A stretch of DNA of 64,000 nucleotides from Dolomitihabitans soli (GTDB lineage Bacteria > Actinomycetota > Actinomycetes > Streptosporangiales > Streptosporangiaceae). The notes under the pieces were generated by a model. That model had not been told where the DNA came from. It saw only the letters and a list, made by a program, of their open reading frames with translations, and ran no database searches. A program made the translations under genes and the position numbers. The number at the start of each line of letters is the position of its first letter. The first letter of the stretch is position 1. The stretch covers positions 186,001-250,000 of the forward strand of contig NZ_JAKNTW010000003.1 in the NCBI RefSeq assembly GCF_022213955.1, given 5' to 3'. Positions 8,662-16,855 of this stretch are shown here, piece after piece.

Positions 8662-9540
8662 ATGTCTTCCGGCCGGTCCAGAGTCCTGTTCGTCACCGAC
8701 CTCGCCTACCAGGCTCGGGGGCGGCGCTACTGTGACGAGGACATCTTCCTGTCCTCCCGGCTCCGGGAGGACTTCGACATCGCCCTGTGCCACCCGCTGG
8801 ACGCGGCCGCGCTGATGGATGCCTTCGACGCGGTCGTGGTACGCAACAGCGGCCCCGTCCTGTACTACCGGGACCGGTACGAGGCCTTCCTCGAGCAGGC
8901 CGCCCAGCGCGGCACCCGCGTCTACAACCCCCTGACCGGCCGCGGCGACATGGCCGGCAAGCAGTACCTACTGGATCTGACCGCGGCCGGACACCCGGTC
9001 ATCCCCACCGTCGACCGGCCCCAGGACCTCGGCCTCCTGCCCGAGGCGGACCAGTACGCGGTCAAGCCCAAGGCCGGAGCCGACTCCATCGGCCTGGAGT
9101 TCGTCACTCGTGACCGGCTCACCGACCTCACCCACGCCTCCAACGGCGACCTCCTGGTCCAGCCGCGCATCGACTTCCGCCACGAGGTGTCGTTCTACTA
9201 CGTCGACGACACCTTCCAGTACGCCCTGTACGCTCCCCGTCCCGACCAGCGGTGGGCCCTGGAGCCGTACGAGCCCACCGAGGCCGATCTCGACTTCGCC
9301 CGGAGCTTCGTCGACTGGAACACCATCGACCACGGCATCCAGCGCGTCGACGCCTGCCGTACCCAGGACGACACCCTCCTCCTGGTCGAGCTGGAGGACC
9401 TCAACCCCTACCTGTCCCTGGACCTCGTCCCCGACCAGACCCGCGACGCCTTCGTCACCAGCATGAAGGCGTCCCTTCGCCGATTCCTCGACACTCCGGC
9501 CGGGCACGGGCAAGACGGAAGCGGGCTCGACCCTTCATAA
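8662..9540 (+). CDS. ATP-grasp domain protein (RimK-like carboxylate-amine ligase)
   Basis: I place the start at the ATG at 8662, which has AGGAG six bases upstream, giving 292 residues. A start 27 bases earlier is possible but lacks a ribosome-binding site. Residues ~5-95 look like a pre-ATP-grasp domain (RVLFVTDLAYQARGRRYCDE). The ATP-binding lysine loop is QYAVKPKAGADSIG. LVQPRIDFRHEVSFY and VELEDLNPYLSLDL supply the metal-binding Glu and Asn. Such enzymes join an amine to an acyl phosphate, for example in peptide tailoring or glutathione-like compounds. No precursor peptide is evident nearby, so the substrate is open. Confidence 0.8.
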   Translation: MSSGRSRVLFVTDLAYQARGRRYCDEDIFLSSRLREDFDIALCHPLDAAALMDAFDAVVVRNSGPVLYYRDRYEAFLEQAAQRGTRVYNPLTGRGDMAGKQYLLDLTAAGHPVIPTVDRPQDLGLLPEADQYAVKPKAGADSIGLEFVTRDRLTDLTHASNGDLLVQPRIDFRHEVSFYYVDDTFQYALYAPRPDQRWALEPYEPTEADLDFARSFVDWNTIDHGIQRVDACRTQDDTLLLVELEDLNPYLSLDLVPDQTRDAFVTSMKASLRRFLDTPAGHGQDGSGLDPS

Positions 9541-9746
9541 GAACAATTCGGCAACTACGCCGCCGCGGCTACGCGACCAACCTGGGTGAGAGCGAACGTG
9601 GCATCGCCGCGGTCGCCGCATGCGTGCGGTCGCCACCGCGCGCGGGTACCCGACCTCGCCGCCGCGGTCATCGTCGCCACCCACCGCCGGCCGCACGCTC
9701 CACTCAATCTGACCAAGACCAGGCGATCTCTCCGAAGTAGAGGATG

Positions 9747-10232
9747 CTACCCCGGGCAGTTTCGGGGGCCGACGCTCTGCCCTGCACCGACGACGGTGAC
9801 CTGAGCAGGGCTCTCCGGCCCGGTGACGGCGGCGGCGGTGCACACGATCTGCTCGACGGCCAGTGCGGACAGTTCGCCGACCGGAATGGACAGGGTCACC
9901 ACCAGGGGGTGGTCCGGCTCGGTGGTCACCGAGAACGGGCCGGCTTCGAACGGGACGTCGGTGGTGAATCCGTCCGCCTGTTCCCTTGCGGTGGGTCCGT
10001 CTGCCAGCAGCGCGAGCCTGTCCGTTAGCAACAGTCGACCGCCGGGCCGCGTAACCGCGCTGACTCGGCCGTTCTTGACCAGGTAGAAGGTGATCGTTGG
10101 GGTTGATTCAACGCGTCCGCTGGGCGGGTCGCCGACGGGGATGACGTCGCTGGGTCGCACGCCGCAGCCGGCCACGGCGACGAGCGATACGAGGCCCGCG
10201 GCGAGCACGCGGCGGGCGAGCCCGGTCCTCAT
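9747..10232 (-). CDS. Lipoprotein partner of the AfsQ-type two-component system
   Basis: The 161-residue product starts [14 protein letters not shown] and has the lipobox VAGC around residue 23, so it should be a membrane-anchored lipoprotein on the outer face. The mature part ([20 protein letters not shown] ... LLADGPT) resembles a GerMN-like domain. It is the third gene of the operon, overlapping the kinase stop by ATGA. In Streptomyces coelicolor, as I recall, afsQ1-afsQ2 is followed by a lipoprotein gene (afsQ3). By analogy this protein may tune signal reception by the kinase. Confidence 0.8.
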   Translation of the reverse strand: MRTGLARRVLAAGLVSLVAVAGCGVRPSDVIPVGDPPSGRVESTPTITFYLVKNGRVSAVTRPGGRLLLTDRLALLADGPTAREQADGFTTDVPFEAGPFSVTTEPDHPLVVTLSIPVGELSALAVEQIVCTAAAVTGPESPAQVTVVGAGQSVGPRNCPG

Positions 10233-11743
10233 TCGGGGCCTCCCGTGTTGATCTGCCCGTCCGGATCGGGTGCCCGGCGTGGCAGGCGCAGCGTAAACGT
10301 GGCGCCGCCGTCCGGGGCGTTGGTTACGGTGAGGTCGCCTCGGTGCAGGCGCGCGTTCTCCCGTGCGATGGCGAGGCCGAGGCCGCTGCCCTCGGACCTG
10401 GCCCTGGCCGCGTTGGCCTTGTAGAACCGGTCGAACACGTGCGGCAGCACCGCTTCGTCCAGCCCCGGTCCGTGGTCGCGGACCTCGAGAGCGATCCAGT
10501 GCGGGTCGGTGGAAAGCCGTACCGACACCGGTGGCTCGCCGTGCCGCAGGGCGTTGCCGACCAGGTTCGCGAGGATGACGTCCACTCGGCGCGGGTCCAG
10601 CCGCGCCATCACCCCGGGGGCAAGCTCGGCGTCCACCGACTCCGACCAGCCCCGAACGCGCAAGGTCGCGCGCACCAGCTCGGCCACGTCGACCTCGTTC
10701 AGCGTGAGGGCCGCGACGCCGGAGTCGAACCTGCTGATCTCGATGAGGTCGTTCACCAGAGCGGTGAGGTTGAGCGTCTCCTGGCTGACCAGACTGGCGG
10801 CCCTGCCGGCGGGCTCGGGCAGGCCGGCCGCCTCCTCCTCCAGGACGTCGGCGACCGCGGCGAGCGCGGCCAGCGGGGTGCGCAGCTCGTGGGACACATC
10901 GGCCACGAACCGGCGGGCGTCGGCCTCCATCTCGCGCAGCTGCTCGACATGCCGTTCCAGCTCCGCGGCGGTGTTGTTGAACGTACGCGCCACATCGGCC
11001 AGCTCATCGGAGCCGCGGACCGCGATCCTGGTCCGCAGCTCGCCCTCGCCCAGCAGGCGTGCCGCCCGACCGAGCTCGCGCACCGGGCCCAGCACGCCAC
11101 GGGTGGCCAGCAACGCCAGGACGACCGCGAACGCCAGGGCTGCCCCGCCGGTGAGCCAGGCGCGCGCGGCGAGCTCGTCGACGCTGCGCTTTTCGGCAGC
11201 CAGGCTGCGCGCGACGTAGACCTCGATGCCGGACACCCGCGTCGGCCGACCCTGCTCGACGATCAGCAACGGCGTGCCGACGATCAGCCAGGGCCCGTCC
11301 TGCAACACCACACGTTGCCACGCGGTACGGCCGCCGGCCACCTCCCGTCGCAACTCCGGTGAAATCGCCCCGAGATCCACGACCGGCGGCCTCCCCTCCG
11401 GCCCCCAGCGCCCTGGCGGCCCGGGGACCGGCGGCCCGGTGACCGGCGAGTGCATCTCGCGGTAGAAGGCGAACCCACAGCAGTCCTGGTCGGTCGCGGC
11501 GGCGGCGATCTCGTCGAGCTGGGTCTGGTCCGGTGTCGCACTTTGCAACGGGTAGAGCGCCTCCAGGCGGCTTGTCATCGCCAGCACCGCGGCATCCTGG
11601 GCCCGCTGCAAGATGGCGTTGCGGGCCTGGACATAGCTCCCGCCGGCCACCGCCGCCGCGGTGACCACACACAGCAGTGCGAACGCGAACAACAGCCGGG
11701 CACGCAGCCCCGGGCTCGGCCGAGGTGTCACCCGGCGGCTCAC
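10229..11743 (-). CDS. afsQ2: Sensor histidine kinase, AfsQ2-like
   Basis: The product is 504 residues from the GTG at 11743, which overlaps the response-regulator stop as GTGA. A first membrane helix lies at ~14-36, an extracellular sensor region at ~37-190 with an unusual DQDCCGF motif, and a second helix at ~193-215. A HAMP domain follows, then the H-box [13 protein letters not shown] near residue 285, the N-box [10 protein letters not shown], the G-boxes DHGPGLDE and GSGLGLAI, and a C-terminal catalytic domain. Gene order (regulator-kinase-lipoprotein) and the partner's sequence point to the AfsQ family. The vanY-like gene opposite and the ddl operon suggest it watches the cell envelope. 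Confidence 0.85.
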   Translation of the reverse strand: MSRRVTPRPSPGLRARLLFAFALLCVVTAAAVAGGSYVQARNAILQRAQDAAVLAMTSRLEALYPLQSATPDQTQLDEIAAAATDQDCCGFAFYREMHSPVTGPPVPGPPGRWGPEGRPPVVDLGAISPELRREVAGGRTAWQRVVLQDGPWLIVGTPLLIVEQGRPTRVSGIEVYVARSLAAEKRSVDELAARAWLTGGAALAFAVVLALLATRGVLGPVRELGRAARLLGEGELRTRIAVRGSDELADVARTFNNTAAELERHVEQLREMEADARRFVADVSHELRTPLAALAAVADVLEEEAAGLPEPAGRAASLVSQETLNLTALVNDLIEISRFDSGVAALTLNEVDVAELVRATLRVRGWSESVDAELAPGVMARLDPRRVDVILANLVGNALRHGEPPVSVRLSTDPHWIALEVRDHGPGLDEAVLPHVFDRFYKANAARARSEGSGLGLAIARENARLHRGDLTVTNAPDGGATFTLRLPRRAPDPDGQINTGGPE

Positions 11744-12414
11744 ACCGGCCCGAACCGGTACCCGAACCCACGCACCGTCTGCACGTAGACGGGCGCCGCC
11801 GAGTCGTCCTCGATCTTCGCGCGCAACCGCTGCACGCACGCGTCCACGAGACGCGAGTCGCCGAAGTACCCGTGCTCCCACACCGACTCCAGCAGCTGCT
11901 GGCGGCTGTGCACCCGGCCCGGCGTGCCGGAGAGCTCGAGCAGCAGGCGCAGCTCGGTCGGGGGGAGGCCGACCGGCACGCCGCGCTTGGCGACCACCAG
12001 CCCGGCCCGATCGATGGTCAGGTCCCCGTGCCGCTCCAGCTCCGCCTGGTCCCGGCCGATCCGCCGGAGCACCGCGCGAATGCGCGCCTCGAGCACCCTG
12101 GGCTGCACCGGCTTGACCACGTAGTCGTCGGCGCCCGCCTCCAACCCGGCCACCACGTCGATGTCGTCGCCGCGCGCGGTCAGCATGATGATCGGTACCT
12201 CGCCGGCGGCCCGGATACGGCGGCAGACCTCGAACCCGTCCATGCCAGGCAACATCAGATCGAGCACGACGACGTCGGGAAGGTCCGTACGCAGCCGGTC
12301 CAGCCCCTGCTCGCCGGACTCCACCGCGCGCACCCGGTGCCCATGCCGGGTCAGGGCCAGCTCAAGGCCCTCCCGCACGGCCGGGTCATCCTCGATCAAC
12401 AACACTCGCGACAC
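11740..12414 (-). CDS. afsQ1: OmpR/PhoB-family response regulator, AfsQ1-like
   Basis: The product is 224 residues from the GTG at 12414; an in-frame GTG at 12435 is less likely. The receiver domain has the acidic pair in LLIEDD, the phospho-acceptor Asp in VVLDLMLPGMDGFEVCRRI, and the conserved Lys in YVVKP. The C-terminal winged helix includes PTELRLLLELSGTPG and GDSRLVDACVQRLRAK, stretches I recall as nearly the same in S. coelicolor AfsQ1. That regulator binds GTnAC-N6-GTnAC boxes. A matching box lies ~90 bp upstream of this gene and again upstream of ddl, so autoregulation and control of the ddl operon are inferred. Confidence 0.88.
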   Translation of the reverse strand: MSRVLLIEDDPAVREGLELALTRHGHRVRAVESGEQGLDRLRTDLPDVVVLDLMLPGMDGFEVCRRIRAAGEVPIIMLTARGDDIDVVAGLEAGADDYVVKPVQPRVLEARIRAVLRRIGRDQAELERHGDLTIDRAGLVVAKRGVPVGLPPTELRLLLELSGTPGRVHSRQQLLESVWEHGYFGDSRLVDACVQRLRAKIEDDSAAPVYVQTVRGFGYRFGPV

Positions 12415-12450
12415 GCCGCCGAGTATCAACAGCACGCTCCATAACTCGCC

Positions 12451-12534
12451 CGCCGGTCTACCCCATCCACTGTCGACCGGTCGTGTCCCCGCCTCGTCCG
12501 CGCCGTGTCATGGTTGTGTCACGGCCGCGCCGAC
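12451..12534. promoter_or_regulatory. 84-bp control block, copy 1, with AfsQ1-type box (afsQ1/vanY intergenic)
   Basis: This block aligns without gaps to 16716-16799 with 76 of 84 bases the same by my count. It contains GTCAT at 12507 and GTCAC at 12518, separated by exactly six bases (GGTTGT), matching the GTnAC-N6-GTnAC form described for AfsQ1 except for the last base of the first half. It sits between the divergent afsQ1 and vanY-like genes, about 70-95 bp from each start. Confidence 0.8.
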
Positions 12535-12606
12535 GGTGGCCGCCGTCGACAAACGGTGACATGCGGCGGACAACGCGCGCACATCCGGCGCCAATCGTAG
12601 TTCGTC

Positions 12607-13179
12607 ATGAACGAACCACGCACCATCCCATCTCGGCCCCGAGACCGGCTGTACGCCGCGGTCACGCTGGTGCTCGCCCTGCTCCTGCTGCCCGCGGCCA
12701 TCGTTCGCCATCCCGGCCGCGCTCGCGAACTGGCCTGCCGCTGGGCGTTACGGATGCGATTCCCCGCCGAGGACCTCACCGGCCTCACCGACGGCGCCAT
12801 GGCGGCGTTCACCGCGGCGCGCACCGAGGCGCTCTGGCGTCACGGCCAGCTCATCGGCCTCACCTCGGGATACCGCGATCCCCTTGTCCAGCAACGGATG
12901 TTCGACGAGGAGGTGCACCGCTCCGGCTCCCCGGCCATGGCACGCATGCTGGTGCTACCACCGGCGGAATCCAACCACGTCAAGGGCATCGCGCTGGACG
13001 TGCGCCCCCACGAAGGCGCGCGCTGGCTCGAGGAACACGGCGCCCGCTACGACCTCTACCGCATCTACGACAACGAGTGGTGGCACTTCGAGCACCGCCC
13101 GGACAGCGGCGGCACGCCACCACGACGACGACCCCACCCCGGCGTGGGCTACGTAAGCGAGCACAGGGACCAGTCATAA
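12607..13179 (+). CDS. vanY: VanY-like D-alanyl-D-alanine carboxypeptidase (peptidase M15)
   Basis: The protein has 190 residues. An N-terminal membrane anchor (TLVLALLLLPAAIV, ~18-36) follows a short basic cytoplasmic tail. The zinc site is complete: SNHVKGIALDV gives the SxHxxGxAxD motif (His and Asp ligands), and EWWHFE gives the catalytic Glu and third ligand His. A GYRDP motif before it is also typical. Such enzymes remove the terminal D-Ala from peptidoglycan stem peptides outside the membrane, which lowers glycopeptide binding; Nonomuraea VanYn is a known example. It diverges from afsQ1 with the shared control block between them. No good ribosome-binding site is seen, so the mRNA may be leaderless. 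Confidence 0.88.
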   Translation: MNEPRTIPSRPRDRLYAAVTLVLALLLLPAAIVRHPGRARELACRWALRMRFPAEDLTGLTDGAMAAFTAARTEALWRHGQLIGLTSGYRDPLVQQRMFDEEVHRSGSPAMARMLVLPPAESNHVKGIALDVRPHEGARWLEEHGARYDLYRIYDNEWWHFEHRPDSGGTPPRRRPHPGVGYVSEHRDQS

Positions 13180-13306
13180 CCCAGGTCCGAGTCCACCCAT
13201 GTGTGGGATCTGGGGACGTTGACGGGCTTGCGCGCGAAACCGAACCGACAATCCGACCAGCGCGCCCAAGGGTCCGGCCCGGGCGTTCGGAGAGGGGGTC
13301 AGGGGT

Positions 13307-13500
13307 ATGCCATCGGGGAGCAACAACGAGTCCGGATTGCTGGGATGGCGCCTGCAAGCAGCGCGCGAGATGGCGTTTTGCGGGGCGGGAGGAAGAGCTC
13401 GCGGTTTCAACGCGGCGTTGTACGGCGGCGGCTGGAGCGTTCTGTACGTGCACGGTCCCGGCGGTATCGGGACACCTGAGCCGCCACATCGTGCCGCGAC
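13307..13500 (+). pseudogene. N-terminal scrap of an AAA/NB-ARC-type ATPase regulator (multiple frameshifts)
   Basis: Three reading frames must be joined: LLGWRLQAAREMAF, then FAGREEELA in another frame, then FNAALYGGGWSVLYVHGPGGIGT. Together they match the start of large actinomycete LuxR/AAA regulators, where RLRAARExxFVGREEELxxF...VLYVHGPGGIGKTTLLR is typical. The Walker A lysine is lost and the sequence dissolves right after it. A clear dead remnant between the vanY-like gene and the racemase gene. Confidence 0.65.
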
Positions 13501-13510
13501 CGAGGGTATG

Positions 13511-14203
13511 TCAGTCGGCCAGCGCGAAGTCGGCCGCTGCCTCCGCGTGCAGCCGGGCGCTCGGCAGCACCGGGATGGCGGTGTCCTTCTCACTGATCAG
13601 GAGCTCGATCTCCGTGCAGCCGAGGATGACGCCTTCGGCGCCGTCGTCCGCGAGATCGGCGACTATCCGGGCGTACGCGTCCCTGGACGATTCCCGGATC
13701 ACCCCGCGCACCAGCTCGTCGAAGATCACGCGATGGGCCAGTTCCCGCTGCTCACGCCGCGGGACGACCACGTCGAAGCCGTGGGCGGCCAGCCGATCCC
13801 GGTAGAAGGGCTGCTCCATGGTGAAGCGAGTGCCCAGCAGACCGACCTTGCGCATCCCCCTGGCGCGGACCTCTGCGCTCACGGCGTCGGCGATGTGCAG
13901 CACGGGCACGCTCGCGGCCCGCGCCACGTCGTCGCTCACCCGGCTGAAGGTGTTGCTGCAGATGAGCAGGACCTCGGCGCCGAGGTCCTCCAGTTTCCTG
14001 CCCGCACCAGTCAGCAACGTACTCACCTCGTCCCAACGGTCGGCGAAGATGAGGTCCTCGACGGTCGTGTAGTCGACCGACCAGATGAGACTGTTGGCGG
14101 AATGGCTGCCGCCGAGTCGCTCGCGTACCCGCTGGTTGATGATCTGGTAGTAGATCACCGTTGATTCCCAGCTCAACCCGCCGATGAGACCGATAGCGCG
14201 CAT
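13511..14203 (-). CDS. Aspartate/glutamate racemase family protein
   Basis: The product is 230 residues from the ATG at 14203, preceded by GGAG. It starts MRAIGLIGGLSWESTVIYYQ, typical of aspartate racemases. Both catalytic cysteines are present: LICSNTFSRV and LGCTEIELL. It should interconvert L- and D-aspartate or glutamate in the cytoplasm without cofactor. It lies 121 bp downstream of murF on the same strand, so it may belong to the ddl-murF operon and feed a D-amino acid to wall synthesis. A fragment of an ABC transporter gene fills the gap and may interrupt the operon. D-Asp rather than D-Glu is only my guess. Confidence 0.85.
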   Translation of the reverse strand: MRAIGLIGGLSWESTVIYYQIINQRVRERLGGSHSANSLIWSVDYTTVEDLIFADRWDEVSTLLTGAGRKLEDLGAEVLLICSNTFSRVSDDVARAASVPVLHIADAVSAEVRARGMRKVGLLGTRFTMEQPFYRDRLAAHGFDVVVPRREQRELAHRVIFDELVRGVIRESSRDAYARIVADLADDGAEGVILGCTEIELLISEKDTAIPVLPSARLHAEAAADFALAD

Positions 14204-14217
14204 GGAACTCCGTTTCG

Positions 14218-14328
14218 CTAGCTTGTGCCGGCCACGGTGACGGTGCCGCCACTGGTCTGGTCGAGTCCGGCCAGGCAGTGCATCAGCATGGACTTGCCCG
14301 ATCCGATCGGCGATGCGCCGACGGTCAG
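14218..14328 (-). pseudogene. Walker A fragment of an ABC transporter ATPase
   Basis: Reading from the murF stop, the minus strand gives LTVGASPIGSGKSMLMHCLA followed by GLDQTSGGTVTVAGTS and a stop. This matches the Walker A region of MacB/LolD-type ATPases (MGPSGSGKSTLMHCLAGLD). Only ~36 residues remain. It abuts the end of murF exactly, which suggests a deletion join between murF and a former transporter gene. Confidence 0.7.
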
Positions 14329-15704
14329 GCACCGGCCAGCGCACGGGCGCAGGCACCGAGCCCGATCTCGCTGGAAGCCTTGACGAACACCACGTCTCCC
14401 GGTTCGAGAAGCGCGGTGGCCAGCCTGAGGGCCCCGGCCACGTCCTCGACGGCATGGACGGCCACGCCCTGGTTCGAGGACTCCGCCGCCTCCGCCATCG
14501 CGAGCGGATCCCCTGCTCCGACCGCGATCAGCACGTCGAAGCGGAGGTCGGCGACGAGCCGGCCCATCTCCGCGTGCCGGGCGCGGGAGGCGTCCGCCTG
14601 CTGCCCCATCGCACCGAGCACGGCGACCGTACGACGGGTGCCGGCCAGGGCCTTCACCGCCCGCAGCCCGGCCCGCATGGATTCGGGGTTGGCGTTGTAG
14701 GCGTCGTTGACGATGGTGATGCCGTCAGGTCGTTCGACGATCTCCAGCCGGCCCGCGGAGCGCCGCCGTGCGGCGTTCAGCCCATCGGCGATCTCGGCGA
14801 CGCCCAGGCCGAGTGCGGTGGCGACGGCGGCGGCGGCCAGGGCGTTGCTCACCTGGTGCTCGCCTATGAGGTCGAGCTCGACCGGGGCGCGGCCGGAGGG
14901 CGTCACCAGCTCGAACGCGGCTCGCGCGCGGTCGGCCATCCGCGCATCTTCGGCTCGCACCTGCGCCTCCGCCGACCCGCCGTACAACAGGATCTGGGCC
15001 CTGGTGCGGCCGGCCATGCCCATGACGTACGGGTCGTCGGCGTTGAGCAGGGCGAAGCCGTCCGCCGGAAGTGCTTCGACCAGCTCGCCTTTGGCCTCGG
15101 CCACGTCGGCCGGCCCGACTCCCATACGCTCCACATGTGCGGTGCCGACATTGAGCACCACCCCGATCTGGGGCGGTGCGAGCCCGGTCAGGTACGTCAG
15201 GTCGCCCTTCCGGCCCGCACCCATTTCCAGCACCAGGTATCGGGTGGTGGCATCGGCACGCAGCACGGTGAGCGGCAGCCCGAGCTCGTTGTTGAACGAC
15301 CTGTCGGTGGCGACCGTCGCGGCGTGCCGTTCGAGCACCTGGGCCAGCAGGTCCTTGGTCGTGGTCTTGCCCACGGAGCCGGTCAGGCCGATCACGGTCG
15401 GGCTGATGTGTTCGAGCAGGTGCCTGGCCAGCAGGCCGATCGCGAGCTGGACGTCCTCGACCACGAGGGCGGGCACGCCGACGGGCCTCGAGGCCAGCAC
15501 GGCGACGGCGCCGCCGGCGATGGCACCGGCCGCGTAGTCGTGACCGTCAACGCGGCCGCCGACCGTCGCGGCGAACAGGCCGCCAGGCACCAACTCGCGG
15601 GAGTCGACCGCTGAGGGCGCCGTCACCAGCGCCTCCGGGTCGCGCACGTCATACAGGCTTGCGCCGACGACCTGCGCGATCTCGCTCAGCGTCATGGGGA
15701 TCAT
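14325..15704 (-). CDS. murF: UDP-N-acetylmuramoyl-tripeptide--D-alanyl-D-alanine ligase MurF
   Basis: The protein has 459 residues, normal for MurF. An N-terminal Mur domain (~25-95) is followed by the ATP-binding loop GLTGSVGKTTTKDLL, the central-domain signature NNELGLPLTVL, EMGAGRKGDL, and the C-terminal NDAYNANPESMRAGL motif. It adds the dipeptide made by Ddl to the UDP-MurNAc-tripeptide in the cytoplasm. Its ATG overlaps the ddl stop by 4 bp (ATGA), so ligase and MurF are made together. This accessory copy beside vanY and ddl recalls the extra murF genes in glycopeptide-related clusters. Whether a housekeeping murF exists elsewhere cannot be seen. Confidence 0.93.
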   Translation of the reverse strand: MIPMTLSEIAQVVGASLYDVRDPEALVTAPSAVDSRELVPGGLFAATVGGRVDGHDYAAGAIAGGAVAVLASRPVGVPALVVEDVQLAIGLLARHLLEHISPTVIGLTGSVGKTTTKDLLAQVLERHAATVATDRSFNNELGLPLTVLRADATTRYLVLEMGAGRKGDLTYLTGLAPPQIGVVLNVGTAHVERMGVGPADVAEAKGELVEALPADGFALLNADDPYVMGMAGRTRAQILLYGGSAEAQVRAEDARMADRARAAFELVTPSGRAPVELDLIGEHQVSNALAAAAVATALGLGVAEIADGLNAARRRSAGRLEIVERPDGITIVNDAYNANPESMRAGLRAVKALAGTRRTVAVLGAMGQQADASRARHAEMGRLVADLRFDVLIAVGAGDPLAMAEAAESSNQGVAVHAVEDVAGALRLATALLEPGDVVFVKASSEIGLGACARALAGA

Positions 15705-16657
15705 GAGCCGCTCCTGGCGAACGCGAGGTCGATGAGGCGGCGCAGCAGGTCCGGGTACGGGACACCGCTTGCGGCCCAGGCCCTGGCGTAGACGGAACGG
15801 GAGGTGAAGCCCGGCATGGTGTTGATCTCCAGCACGTACAGGCGTCCCGTGTCCTCCTCATAGAGGAAGTCGACACGGGCCAGGCCGTAGCCACCGATCG
15901 CCCGGAAGGTGCGCAGGGCCAGCTCACGCACGTCCTCGGCCACCCGTTCCGGCAGCACGGAAGGGATGATGGCGATCTCGGCCTGGCTGAGGTACTTGGC
16001 CTCGTAGTCGAGCCAGTCGCCGGGCACGATGAGCTCGCCGGGCACCGAAGCATCCGGAGTGTCATAGCCGCCGAGCACGCCGCAGATGACCTCGCGCGCG
16101 GTCACGCCCTGCTCGACGATGACCACCCGGTCGTAGGCCAGCGCCAGATCTACGCCCGCGCGCAGCTCCTCCATGGAGGTGACACGTGAGATGCCGATGG
16201 AGGAGCCCATGTTGGCCGGCTTGACATACATCGGCCAGTCGAGCGACTTCACCAGACCCCAGTGGTCGGTGGTGGTGCTCCATTCGTGCTTGGTGAACCA
16301 CACATGTGGGGTGGCCGGAATGTCCTCCGCCAGGAACGTGCGCCGCATCGCGACCTTGTTCATGGCCACGGCAGAGGCCATGACGCCGCAGCCCACGTAC
16401 GGGATGCCCAGCGTTTCCAGGTGGCCCTGGACGACGCCGTCCTCGCCGAACGGCCCGTGCAGCACGGGGAAGACCACGTCCGCCAGATCGCGTCGCAGCT
16501 CCACCGGCCACCTGCCCTGCCGGTCGATGATGACGGCGACGGGCTCGTACAGATCCCTCGGCAGAGCATCGAGCACAGCCTGCGCCGACTGCAGTGACAC
16601 CTCGTGCTCGGCGGACGGCCCACCTGCCAGCACAGCCACGCGCATGCGTTCAGTCAC
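15701..16657 (-). CDS. ddl: D-alanine--D-alanine ligase (Ddl family)
   Basis: I choose the GTG at 16657 (318 residues); GAGGAAGG lies about ten bases upstream, and TTG at 16663 or ATG at 16645 are alternatives. The ATP-grasp ligase layout is complete: GGPSAEHEVSL (first D-Ala site Glu), HGPFGEDG, MGSSIGIS, and EINTMPGFTSRS (metal site). The omega loop reads YEAKYLS, the Lys-Tyr pair of ordinary D-Ala:D-Ala ligases, and not the HQE-type loop of D-Ala:D-Lac (VanA) ligases. So a D-Ala-D-Ala product is the best prediction, with D-Ser not excluded. It heads the ddl-murF operon behind the second 84-bp control block. Confidence 0.92.
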   Translation of the reverse strand: MTERMRVAVLAGGPSAEHEVSLQSAQAVLDALPRDLYEPVAVIIDRQGRWPVELRRDLADVVFPVLHGPFGEDGVVQGHLETLGIPYVGCGVMASAVAMNKVAMRRTFLAEDIPATPHVWFTKHEWSTTTDHWGLVKSLDWPMYVKPANMGSSIGISRVTSMEELRAGVDLALAYDRVVIVEQGVTAREVICGVLGGYDTPDASVPGELIVPGDWLDYEAKYLSQAEIAIIPSVLPERVAEDVRELALRTFRAIGGYGLARVDFLYEEDTGRLYVLEINTMPGFTSRSVYARAWAASGVPYPDLLRRLIDLAFARSGS

Positions 16658-16715
16658 GATCAATCAGCCTTCCTCAGTGGCGCGGAGACAGCCGGACCCA
16701 CCGCTGGGGAACAGG

Positions 16716-16799
16716 CGCCGGTCAACCCCGTCCACTGTCGGCCGACCGTGTCCCCGCCTCGTCAGCGTCGTGTCATGGTTGTGTCACGGTCGCGCCGAC
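16716..16799. promoter_or_regulatory. 84-bp control block, copy 2, with AfsQ1-type box (upstream of ddl)
   Basis: Second copy of the block at 12451-12534, in the same orientation and ungapped. GTCAT at 16772 and GTCAC at 16783 are again six bases apart. It ends ~60 bp before the ddl start on the minus strand, matching the placement of copy 1 relative to afsQ1. On the other side lies the VOC gene at 16856. Confidence 0.8.
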
Positions 16800-16855
16800 C
16801 TCCGATGGTGCGTGGGTTCATCCTGGTTAATCCGTTGGGGAATAGGGTTGGCGGC

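Noticed and set aside
9747-12414. CseABC or VanRS system
   Set aside because: The regulator's output domain and phospho-region stretches fit AfsQ1 better than CseB, and no SigE-type gene is adjacent; VanR of Streptomyces differs strongly.
15701-16657. VanA-type D-Ala:D-Lac ligase
   Set aside because: The omega loop has the Lys-Tyr pair of Ddl enzymes and lacks the HQE-type loop, and no VanH or VanX gene is adjacent.
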